From positions 19,498,476 through 19,562,475 of the forward strand of contig OZ059894.1 of assembly GCA_964057225.1 (NCBI GenBank): a DNA stretch of 64,000 nt. The letters are read 5' to 3'. Position numbers and translations under genes: made by a program. This DNA comes from Auanema rhodensis (taxonomy: Eukaryota; Nematoda; Chromadorea; Rhabditida; Rhabditidae). A model generated the notes under the pieces. The model saw nothing but the letters and a program-made list of their open reading frames with translations. It was not told the DNA's origin and did no database searches. Of the stretch, positions 56,232 to 63,355 are shown one piece after another (the first letter of the stretch is position 1; each line of letters starts with the position of its first letter).

Positions 56232-56800
56232 CGAAAAAATTAATTCTTCAGGGTGAAAATCGAGGATATAAGTGTGAACTTATATCAGTTGATATCTCGG
56301 TGCATTTTTAAGCTAGCGCAAATCTGATAACACAGAACGACGCAGCTTAAAAATTCGCATCGAATGCACTATACTACATTGAAAAACGTTTAATACAAAA
56401 ATTAGTTATGATCGTTTGAAAAATGATGCATTAGTGTATGTTGAGTTTCCATGTACACTCAACATTGCTTCCAAAAACATTTTGACAAAAATTTTTTCGA
56501 AAAATTTCGAAATAATTTAGCAAAAAGTAGATGTTTTTAGATTCCTTTTTTCAAGGCAAAGACGATGGACAATGTTATTCAACGAAAAAATTAATTCTTC
56601 AGGGTGAAAATCGAGGATATAAGTGTGAACTTATATCAGTTGATATCTCGGTGCATTTTTAAGCTAGCGCAAATCTGATAACACAGAACGACGCAGCTTA
56701 AAAATTCGCATCGAATGCACTATACTACATTGAGAAACGCTTAATACAAAAATTAGTTATGATCGTTTGAAAAATGATGCATTAGTGTATGTTGAGTTTG

Positions 56801-56818
56801 TTTCGTATATATACGAAA
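56801..56818. repeat. 18-bp perfect palindrome at the LTR start
   Basis: TTTCGTATATATACGAAA is identical to its own reverse complement and sits two bases inside the LTR. The same palindrome is at 63358-63375 in the 3' LTR. LTR ends are the integrase recognition sites, so a palindrome here could affect end recognition or bind a dimeric regulator; this is inference. Confidence 0.9.
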
Positions 56819-56979
56819 GAATAAGTAATAAATCATCAAATTAAGTAAAACATAAGAAAATTGGTTTTAAATAGAAAATAAGTAGATTCATTTTAAAATA
56901 TATTCCTGCTGTGAGCGGTCGTATACAGTTTACGTCATATTTACGTGAACTGACGTACGCCAAATGCTTCACTTTTAAA

Positions 56980-57013
56980 TCAGTTCACATTGTTGACTCA
57001 TAGCGCGTAGTCG
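56980..57013 (+). promoter_or_regulatory. TATA-less Inr + DPE core promoter in the 5' LTR
   Basis: TCAGTT at 56980-56985 is a full match to the arthropod initiator (TCAKTY), putting +1 at A56982. AGTCG at 57009-57013 lies exactly at +28 to +32 and matches the DPE consensus RGWYV at every position; +24 is G, as preferred. No convincing TATA box lies about 30 bp upstream. The gag ATG at 57237 is the first ATG downstream of this start, whereas an ATG at 56964 lies just upstream of it, which fits the predicted start. The same elements are at 63537-63570 in the 3' LTR. Confidence 0.75.
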
Positions 57014-57047
57014 CATTTATTATTAACTGTTTCACCATTATAAATTG

Positions 57048-57053
57048 AATAAA
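57048..57053 (+). promoter_or_regulatory. Poly(A) signal AATAAA in 5' LTR (inactive copy expected)
   Basis: AATAAA lies 66 nt downstream of the predicted start site. In the 5' LTR it must be bypassed; the equivalent at 63605-63610 in the 3' LTR would direct transcript 3' end formation. Confidence 0.5.
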
Positions 57054-57093
57054 TCATTATTTTTATATTCTGTATCTTTTCGGAATATAATTT

Positions 57094-57105
57094 TGGTGCA
57101 TCGGC
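57094..57105 (+). promoter_or_regulatory. Primer binding site for tRNA-Gly
   Basis: TGGTGCATCGGC is complementary to CCA plus the last nine bases (GCCGATGCA) of the insect tRNA-Gly(GCC) acceptor arm as I know it from Drosophila. This 12-nt match is where reverse transcription would be primed. It starts 12 bases after the last base shared by the two LTRs, an unusually long gap that bears on where the LTR really ends. Confidence 0.8.
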
Positions 57106-57236
57106 AAAACTAAGTAAAACAAATAAATAAGTAAATAAGTGAATATATATATATTTATTTCATTGCTTATATAAAAAAAAATAAAAAAAAAAAAAACCGA
57201 ATTAATTAATATTATTGATAATCATATAACTCAAAA
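57106..57236 (+). other. AT-rich 5' leader of the retrotransposon
   Basis: This 131-bp untranslated stretch between the PBS and gag has no ATG. It contains AAATAAATAAGTAAATAAGT-type repeats, a short AT run (about 57143-57155) and an A-rich tract (about 57171-57196). The packaging signal would be expected here but cannot be recognised by eye. Confidence 0.7.
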
Positions 57237-59174
57237 ATGAGTTCAAAATCAGAAACAATCAGATTAAGTAAACAAGGATGCCGAAGCAGAATAAATGGTA
57301 ATGCTCGTAAAAGAGAAGTTATGTTGAAAGTCATAGAAAAAGTTGATAACGGAACACACTTAAATACAAACGATATGGATGTAATAAGTGGATACATTGA
57401 AAATCTAAGAAATGTATGTGAGCATATTTTAATTATGAAAGCTGATGAAGACTATGACATAGTCAAAGAAATAATTGAAAATTCTCATCTAGTGGAGGAA
57501 AATAACGAAATTAGAGAAGAGTTAAACGATTTGAAAAAAATCATAAATGATGAAAACCAAAATGATAGAAAATTGAAAATCAAGTTTAATATGATATATA
57601 AACAATTACTAGAAACTTTACCTGAATGTACTGATTTGAAAACCAAAACTCTGTTCAAATTTGAGCAGAATAAACAAATAGAAACTTCGTTAACAGTATC
57701 TTCAAGTTCTGAAACAGAAGAATTAAGTGGTTACACTGAAAAACTAAGACGTAGTGCAGAAAGTTCAAAAAGTAATCAAAAACGTAATAACATAAATTGT
57801 AAACTTGAAAAAGTACTGGAAAGATTAAACTTTTTAGAGGAAAAATTTGACTCAGAAAGCGATAGAGAAATTAAATATATAAATCATAAATCTTTAAAAA
57901 AGAGAATCAATAAATCAAATCACGAAACATCAGACAGACATGAAAATAATCTATATATCCCAAGACCAAAAATAAAATTAACCACGTTTGATGGAAATAT
58001 CACGGAATACCCAGAATTTATGAGTATTTTTGAATTACTCATTGATAGTAACCGTAATATGTCAGAAACCGAAAAATTTTATCATTTAAAATCGAGTTTG
58101 AGCGGTAATGCTGAACATTTATTGAAATCAATTACTTTAACAGCAGAAAATTATAAAAAAGCATTGTTTCTACTTAAGAAAACATATGATAAACCTCAAG
58201 AACGAAAGAAAGTATTAAAACAAAGACTAAGAGATTTGCCAAAAGCATATAAAAATGCAGTAAATATGCAAGAAATTTATAATGAAATTCAATCCATTAT
58301 AACGGGATTAAGGGAGCATAGAGACATTGACAATGAAGAAATAATTGAAACTATAATAGAAAAATTCCCAGAACATATACAAAGAGAAATCTTCAATATA
58401 GAAAGTAATGATGGCATAGAATTGAACATTGATGAAATCATAGAAATAATCGGTAACTCAATTAAATGCGAAAAAATGATACAAAATAAAAGAGAAAACT
58501 ACAACAGCACGTTGAACTTTTTAATGAATAACAGAAACTATCAAAATTATAATAGAAAACCTTATAACTATCAGAATGATCATGAAACAAGAAGAAAAAA
58601 CGATAGATTTTCTAATGGTTTTCAAAATGTGAAATATAATAATGAGAATAATGATAGAAATAGACATCAAACACAGTATGCAAACAAATTTCAAGCGATA
58701 ACAAGTAAAAACAATGATTCATTAGAAAACAAAAACTGTGTATTCTGTAATAGAAATAATCATAGCAGTTTAAATTGTAAAATTATCATGGATATCAGAG
58801 AAAAAAGGAACATCATCAAGCAAAATAGTCTTTGCTGGATTTGTTACAGTAAAAATCATAATTCTTTTCAATGTAATCTTGAAAGATGTCAAAATTGTAT
58901 GGAACACCATAATTCAAAAATTTGCATGAAAAATCATTATAAAAATAACGCCAAGGACGTAATTAGCATAAATTCTCAATATGCTAATCACCCTACAAGC
59001 AACAATCACATGCAATCTCAATATGCTAATGAGGTCGGTACTCCTCAAAATACAGTAAACGGAAGAAATAAAGCAGGAAATGAATATAAATGGAAACCCA
59101 ATTTAACAGGAGGTAATAATGAGCCAATTGGACAAAATTTTCGATTGGAATCAAGAATAACAGAGAAAGGGTAA
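57237..59174 (+). CDS. gag: Gag polyprotein (BEL/Pao, DUF1759 type)
   Basis: A 645-residue structural protein that would form the cytoplasmic virus-like particle and package the element RNA. Residues about 50-130 are charged and likely helical. Residues about 240-400 match the DUF1759 family, with the hallmarks PRPKIKLTTFDGN, the YPEF stretch, EKFYHLKSSLSG and LTAENYKKA. Residues about 420-480 are Asn-rich and basic. Three zinc knuckles follow: C501-C514 and C533-C546, both CX2CX4HX4C, and a compact C551-C563. The tail has repeated QYAN motifs. The start is the first ATG after the predicted transcription start, with a favourable AAAA context. The 3' end overlaps the pol frame by 52 nt and contains a slippery heptamer. 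Codon use is strongly A-rich, like pol. Confidence 0.93.
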   Translation: MSSKSETIRLSKQGCRSRINGNARKREVMLKVIEKVDNGTHLNTNDMDVISGYIENLRNVCEHILIMKADEDYDIVKEIIENSHLVEENNEIREELNDLKKIINDENQNDRKLKIKFNMIYKQLLETLPECTDLKTKTLFKFEQNKQIETSLTVSSSSETEELSGYTEKLRRSAESSKSNQKRNNINCKLEKVLERLNFLEEKFDSESDREIKYINHKSLKKRINKSNHETSDRHENNLYIPRPKIKLTTFDGNITEYPEFMSIFELLIDSNRNMSETEKFYHLKSSLSGNAEHLLKSITLTAENYKKALFLLKKTYDKPQERKKVLKQRLRDLPKAYKNAVNMQEIYNEIQSIITGLREHRDIDNEEIIETIIEKFPEHIQREIFNIESNDGIELNIDEIIEIIGNSIKCEKMIQNKRENYNSTLNFLMNNRNYQNYNRKPYNYQNDHETRRKNDRFSNGFQNVKYNNENNDRNRHQTQYANKFQAITSKNNDSLENKNCVFCNRNNHSSLNCKIIMDIREKRNIIKQNSLCWICYSKNHNSFQCNLERCQNCMEHHNSKICMKNHYKNNAKDVISINSQYANHPTSNNHMQSQYANEVGTPQNTVNGRNKAGNEYKWKPNLTGGNNEPIGQNFRLESRITEKG

Positions 59175-62100
59175 TAAGAGAAAAAGATGATAATCATTTT
59201 AATAACGAAATTGAAATTTTTAATGAACCAAATACATTTTTTATATCTTTTTACAAAGCAAAAAGCTCTAATTTAGTAATTTTGTATGACTCTTGCTCAA
59301 ATAAGTCATTTATCAAAAAACAAACCGCAGAAAAGTTGAATTTACCAATATTAAGCAATAAAATGTTGCCAATAGGTACTATTGGTGATAAAGAAGAAAT
59401 ACTTAAATCAAAAGAAGTAATTTGGGGTATACCTGAGATAAAAGAAAACATAAATCTATTAGCTATTGAGAAAATAACAGATTTTGTGAATATGCCTTCA
59501 ATAAATGAGACGGAAATGAGAAAAATTGAGCAATATAGCAAGAAAAACATGAAATTAATTTTCGAAAAGGGCAATATTGAACCAGATATATTAATAGGAA
59601 TGGATCAATTTTGGAAATTAGTTCCTAAAACATTTGAAAGCATTGATTTGAAAAACGGATTAGTAGTAATTCCAACAAAATTGAACCCGATCATATCAAA
59701 ACATAAAACGTTTGATGAAATATCAGATAGTGAAAACGATGAAACCGAATGTGGTTCAGATCTGAAATGTTTCCTAATAGGAAATAAATTGAAAGATGAG
59801 AATAAAAAACTGAATAAAGATGAAATGAGAAAATACGAAGATGATTTAGCTTGGAAACAATTTCACGAAAATGTAAAAATGAAAAATGGAAGAATTAATG
59901 TAAAATTTCCCATAAAACCAAATATTCAGTCAATTAACGATAATTATGGTAAAAGTATAGGGTGCTTAAAAGGTATTCTTAAAACTTTGGAAAAAGATCA
60001 CGATATGTTAGAAAAATACGACAACACAATTATGGAACAACTAGAAAGTGGCATTTTAGAATATTGTCCAGAACGTAACCATCCATTTTTCACATATTGT
60101 ATTCCTCATCATTATGTTTTAAAACCGACAAGCACAACAACAAAATTACGAATAGTACTAAATGCTTCAAGCAAAGTTAAAAATGAGAAATCATTAAATG
60201 ATATATTATTTCAAGGTGAAACAATAATCCCTAACTTAACAGGCATGTTGATAAGACTCAGACTCAGTAAAAATTTTTTGATGGGAGATATTGAAAAGGC
60301 ATTTCATCAAATTGAACTAGACGAAAGTCATAGAGATTTGACAAGAATTTTATGGATTAAAAACATCAAAAAAGGTGTACAAAAAAGTAATGTGCTAAAT
60401 CTAAGATTCACAAGAATCCCATTTGGGGTGAACAGTTCTCCATTTTTATTAGGAGCAAGTATAAAATATTTTTTAAAACAAGAAAAATTAGAAATATGTG
60501 AAGAAATACTGAGTAATATTTATGTGGATAATGTAATGATAAAAGTTGAAAACAAAAATCAAATAATGCAGTTATACGCAGAAGTAAAAAATTTATTCTC
60601 AAAAATCGGAATGAACATAAGAGAATTTTATACAAATTGTGAATCAGAAAATAGTAAAATCCCAGAAAAAGATAAAATAAAAGAAACAAGTTTTAAAATA
60701 TTAGGAATGAATTACAATACAGTAACAGATAAATTGGAAGTGAAAATTCCAGAATGGAAAGAAAAACAAACAACGAAAAGAAATATTCTGAGTTTCATAA
60801 ACGCGATTTTTGATCCAATAGGTATAACTCATCCTATAACATTGAAATCACGACTTTTCCTCAAAAAACTGTGGGAAAGTCAAATAAAATGGGATGATGA
60901 ACTGTCAGAAAATTTGATAGAAGAATGGAAAGAAATATACAGTAAAATCGAGAATCAAAAAATTGAAATAGATAGATCCATATTAAGAAGTAATGAATAT
61001 GTGGAATATTTATTGTTCACAGACGCATCTAGAGACGTAATTGCAACAGGCTATTTAGCATATGTCAAAAACGGAATTATTGAAGAAATTGAACTTCTTT
61101 GCGTAAAATCTTCCACAATGATTGAAGGATCAATTCCAATGAAAGAATTGTCTGCAGTTCTTTTAGGTGTTAAAATGATGAAAGAAAATATAAAAGAAAT
61201 GAATATAAACATACAAAATATCAAAATATTTTCTGATTCCCAAGTAGTTTTATGCTGGATTTTTAAAAGTCCCACAAAAAGAGTCTATGTTAGAAACAGA
61301 TTGGAAAAAATCAAACATCTAACAGACGACTTGGAAAAAGAAAACGGAAAAATAGAATATTTTTACGTGAATACCAAGAAAAATCCAGCTGACGTACCAA
61401 CAAGAGGTCTAGAACCTCAGGAAGAAAAATACAAAGAATGGTTGAAAGGTCCAATATGGTACAAAGATGAAATTCAACGACAAAATAATATTAAAACGTT
61501 AAAAGAAGTTGTAGGACAAGAAAACAGTAATGCAGAATCAAAAATCATTAATTTTCTAATAAAAAACGAGAACTTAACAAAGGAAAGCCAAGATTTGGAC
61601 TTCCTAGCTCAAAAAGTATCTTCATATCCAAAATTATTAAGAATTGTGAAAAATATTTTGATATTCATATCTAAACTTAGAAAAACCTCAAAAGGATGTT
61701 TTAAGAAATTGATAGAAGATTTTGAAAAATCGGATAGTTCGAAAAGAAACATAATTTGTGAAAAAATTATGATAAAAGCACATCAATTGCAGAATTGTAA
61801 TGAATTGAAAAAAGAAAAATTTAAAAAATTAGACATTGTTCAAGATGAAGATGGTATTTTAAGAGTACGAGGCCGATTAGGTAACGCAAATAAGTTGAAT
61901 AACAGTTATCCAGTATTATTATATGGGAAAAAATTCTTCACAAATCTCATGATTAAGTATATGCATGAAATTTCACTTCATGCTAACAGAGAAACAATGA
62001 TGGCGATAATACGTAAACAATTTTTCATTATAAAACTGAAAAGCTGTATAAATGTAACAATTTCCCAATGTATGAAATGCAAAAAAGCTAACAACAGACC

Positions 62101-63214
62101 TTATAAGTATCCAGATTTTCCTCAATTACCAGTTGAAAGAGTTTTAAAATTTAAACCATATGAAAACATAGGCATTGACTACGCCGGCCCATTAATTGTG
62201 AAAAATGAAACCAACGCTGATAAAAAAGTTTGGATTATGCTAATTACTTGTCTATGTACACGAGCAGTATACTTAGATGTCGCTAATGATAGCTCTAGCA
62301 AGGAATTAATGAATAATCTAAGAAAATTTTTTGCTCGAAAGAGAATACCAAGTAAAATTATATCAGATAATGGTTCTCAATTCTGTAAGACCGAGAAAAT
62401 TTTTCAAAACTTTCTCGAAAATAAGAAAATACAATGGAAAATGATCACTCCGTATTCCCCGTGGAAAGGAGGTTTTTATGAAAGATTAATTGGTTTAACA
62501 AAGAAATATTTGATAAAAAATATCGAAGGGAAAAAATTGAAATATAACGAATTACTGGTCATATTATCAGAGATTGAAAATATCATCAATTCAAGACCAA
62601 TTTCATATATAAATAACGATTTTGATAGCATTATTACTCCAAAGAGTTTAGAAATATTTCATCCAGAAAATTTAATCTGTCAATTTAACATCGACAACAA
62701 GGAAAAAAACGTAATAAATAATAAAAACGATATAATTGAGTATTTAAACTCATGTACTTCGAACATAAATCAGTTTTGGAGAGCTTGGAGTGAAACATAC
62801 CTTGAAGAACTAAGGAATCTATCAAATAAGAAAAGTTTGAGTAAAAGCTATTCAAAAGCAACTCCTGTAGTTGGTGAAATTGTCCTTTGTAAAGAGAATA
62901 ACGTAAAAAGACATAAATGGCCTTTAGCTGTCATTGAAGAATTGATTGTCTCTGAAGATAAAGAAATTCGAAGCGTCAAAATACGAAATTCTGAAGGTAA
63001 CAGACTTTTGAGATCTATAAATCAACTGATACCCTTAGAAATAACCGAAGAAAAACTAGACAAAGTTAAAAATACAGAAACCAAACAGAAAAAAGATATA
63101 AATGAATTAGAAAATCTAAAAAACAGTAATAATGTTAATAATGAGGAAAATATTGGAATTTGGAAAAACAGACTGAGACAAAATACCAATATTGATTACA
63201 AACCATATTTCTGA
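59123..63214 (+). CDS. pol: Pol polyprotein (protease, RT, RNase H, integrase), -1 frame relative to gag
   Basis: The open frame runs from after a TGA at 59120 and has no ATG before 59363, already past the protease active site, so expression as a Gag-Pol fusion is expected. Counting the TTG at 59282 as residue 1: protease motif LYDSCSNKSFI with catalytic D3 (Gly of the usual DSGS/DTGS is Cys), and DILIGMDQFWKL near 102-112. RT has PHHYVLKPTSTTTKLRIVL (275-293), motif A Asp in GDIEKAF (D336), RIPFGVNSSPF (378-388) and YVDN (414-417) in place of YVDD. RNase H has D581, E622, D652 and D704. Integrase has H895, H900, C930 and C933, then D966, D1029 and E1067. A DUF5641-like region follows (about 1195-1253, VGEIVL and KWPLAVI). 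It ends at TGA 63212-63214 with no internal stop. Confidence 0.93.
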   Translation, partial: ANWTKFSIGIKNNRERVIREKDDNHFNNEIEIFNEPNTFFISFYKAKSSNLVILYDSCSNKSFIKKQTAEKLNLPILSNKMLPIGTIGDKEEILKSKEVIWGIPEIKENINLLAIEKITDFVNMPSINETEMRKIEQYSKKNMKLIFEKGNIEPDILIGMDQFWKLVPKTFESIDLKNGLVVIPTKLNPIISKHKTFDEISDSENDETECGSDLKCFLIGNKLKDENKKLNKDEMRKYEDDLAWKQFHENVKMKNGRINVKFPIKPNIQSINDNYGKSIGCLKGILKTLEKDHDMLEKYDNTIMEQLESGILEYCPERNHPFFTYCIPHHYVLKPTSTTTKLRIVLNASSKVKNEKSLNDILFQGETIIPNLTGMLIRLRLSKNFLMGDIEKAFHQIELDESHRDLTRILWIKNIKKGVQKSNVLNLRFTRIPFGVNSSPFLLGASIKYFLKQEKLEICEEILSNIYVDNVMIKVENKNQIMQLYAEVKNLFSKIGMNIREFYTNCESENSKIPEKDKIKETSFKILGMNYNTVTDKLEVKIPEWKEKQTTKRNILSFINAIFDPIGITHPITLKSRLFLKKLWESQIKWDDELSENLIEEWKEIYSKIENQKIEIDRSILRSNEYVEYLLFTDASRDVIATGYLAYVKNGIIEEIELLCVKSSTMIEGSIPMKELSAVLLGVKMMKENIKEMNINIQNIKIFSDSQVVLCWIFKSPTKRVYVRNRLEKIKHLTDDLEKENGKIEYFYVNTKKNPADVPTRGLEPQEEKYKEWLKGPIWYKDEIQRQNNIKTLKEVVGQENSNAESKIINFLIKNENLTKESQDLDFLAQKVSSYPKLLRIVKNILIFISKLRKTSKGCFKKLIEDFEKSDSSKRNIICEKIMIKAHQLQNCNELKKEKFKKLDIVQDEDGILRVRGRLGNANKLNNSYPVLLYGKKFFTNLMIKYMHEISLHANRETMMAIIRKQFFIIKLKSCINVTISQCMKCKKANNRPYKYPDFPQLPVERVLKFKPYENIGIDYAGPLIVKNETNADKKVWIMLITCLCTRAVYLDVANDSSSKELMNNLRKFFARKRIPSKIISDNGSQFCKTEKIFQNFLENKKIQWKMITPYSPWKGGFYERLIGLTKKYLIKNIEGKKLKYNELLVILSEIENIINSRPISYINNDFDSIITPKSLEIFHPENLICQFNIDNKEKNVINNKNDIIEYLNSCTSNINQFWRAWSETYLEELRNLSNKKSLSKSYSKATPVVGEIVLCKENNVKRHKWPLAVIEELIVSEDKEIRSVKIRNSEGNRLLRSINQLIPLEITEEKLDKVKNTETKQKKDINELENLKNSNNVNNEENIGIWKNRLRQNTNIDYKPYF
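59135..59141 (+). promoter_or_regulatory. Putative -1 ribosomal frameshift site A AAT TTT
   Basis: Read in the gag frame the seven bases are A AAT TTT, a fit to X XXY YYZ. Slippage by -1 re-pairs both tRNAs on AAA and TTT and enters the pol frame at 59141 (TCG). It lies downstream of the pol-frame stop at 59120-59122 and 31 nt before the gag stop, the only window where such a shift works. The product would be about 1,992 residues (635 of Gag plus about 1,357 of Pol). I see no strong downstream stem or pseudoknot; the sequence after it is A-rich. The alternative is that a 1-base indel split a single gag-pol ORF. Confidence 0.6.
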
Positions 63215-63347
63215 AAATAAAGAAAATAAAATTGGTTAAGTTTGTTTTCGGGGGAATGGTCACATAAAGTGACGTTCATACAAAGAAAGAAACCAAAAAT
63301 TCCCTATTCACCTATAATCTATAATATGTTCTAAAATGCCCTTTTTT
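63215..63347 (+). other. 3' untranslated region of the retrotransposon
   Basis: This stretch between the pol stop and the polypurine tract has no ORF and no env. It holds a second polypurine-like motif (63250-63256) followed by the inverted repeat GTCAC-ATAAA-GTGAC (63259-63273). Confidence 0.8.
63250..63256 (+). promoter_or_regulatory. Second polypurine-tract-like motif
   Basis: GGGGGAA followed by TGG copies the main tract (GGGGGAA followed by TGT) 99 bp upstream of it, and like the main tract it is followed at once by an inverted repeat. It may be a duplicated or relic PPT/LTR boundary, or an accessory plus-strand priming site. Confidence 0.4.
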
Positions 63348-63355
63348 AGGGGGAA
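63348..63355 (+). promoter_or_regulatory. Polypurine tract
   Basis: AGGGGGAA ends directly at the TG that begins the 3' LTR, the required position for the RNase H-resistant primer of plus-strand synthesis. A T-run (CCCTTTTTT) precedes it. Confidence 0.85.

Larger units (their letters stand above)
1..56798 (+). repeat. 351-bp tandem satellite array, about 162 monomers
   Basis: Direct head-to-tail copies of a 351-bp AT-rich monomer fill this stretch with no other sequence inside. The period is seen directly: the motif TTTAGC before AAAAAGTAGATG recurs at 351-bp steps, and the GTTGAGTT site at 282-289 reappears at 56791-56798, 161 monomers later. The total is 2 bp short of 161 x 351, matching two 1-bp deletions near 49475 and 52984. 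All copies have the same orientation. Copies differ at a few recurring sites, for example GATATCTC or GAGATCTC, CATTTTTAAG or CATTTTCAAG, CAGAACG or CAGATCG, and TTCGAAAT, TTCAAAAT or TTCAGAAT. I find no coding potential, RNA gene or CENP-B box. 351 bp is close to two nucleosome repeats, a size common among centromeric or pericentromeric satellites; that role is inferred only. Confidence 0.98.
56799..57081 (+). repeat. 5' LTR of the BEL/Pao element
   Basis: It starts with TGTTTCG and matches 63356-63638 over its whole length, with one difference: C at 56905 against T at 63462. The predicted U3 covers 56799-56981 and R starts at the Inr adenine at 56982. AATAAA at 57048-57053 is a plausible poly(A) signal, leaving a very short U5. 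The shared sequence ends at CTTTTC (57081), 12 bases before the primer binding site. The true end may lie closer to the PBS (up to about 57093) if the 3' LTR has lost its last bases. It does not end in the usual CA. Confidence 0.92.

Noticed and set aside
1-56798. CRISPR-like array
   Set aside because: Regular repeats, but the whole 351-bp unit is repeated with no unique spacers, and the context is eukaryotic.
57039-57044. TATA box TATAAA in the LTR
   Set aside because: It lies downstream of the well-supported Inr start and next to the AATAAA signal; using it would leave almost no R or U5.
59251-59574. Antisense ORFs at 57212-57397, 59251-59574, 60408-60689 and 61051-61275
   Set aside because: They are shadows of gag and pol on the opposite strand, hydrophobic because of the A-rich sense strand, with no family resemblance.
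59282-63214. Independent start of pol at TTG 59282
   Set aside because: TTG here is inside the protease strand; protease-like residues continue upstream in the same frame to 59123, so this is not a genuine initiation site.
63215-63355. env-like gene after pol
   Set aside because: Only 141 bp separate the pol stop from the 3' LTR and no ORF is present, so this is not an errantivirus-like element.
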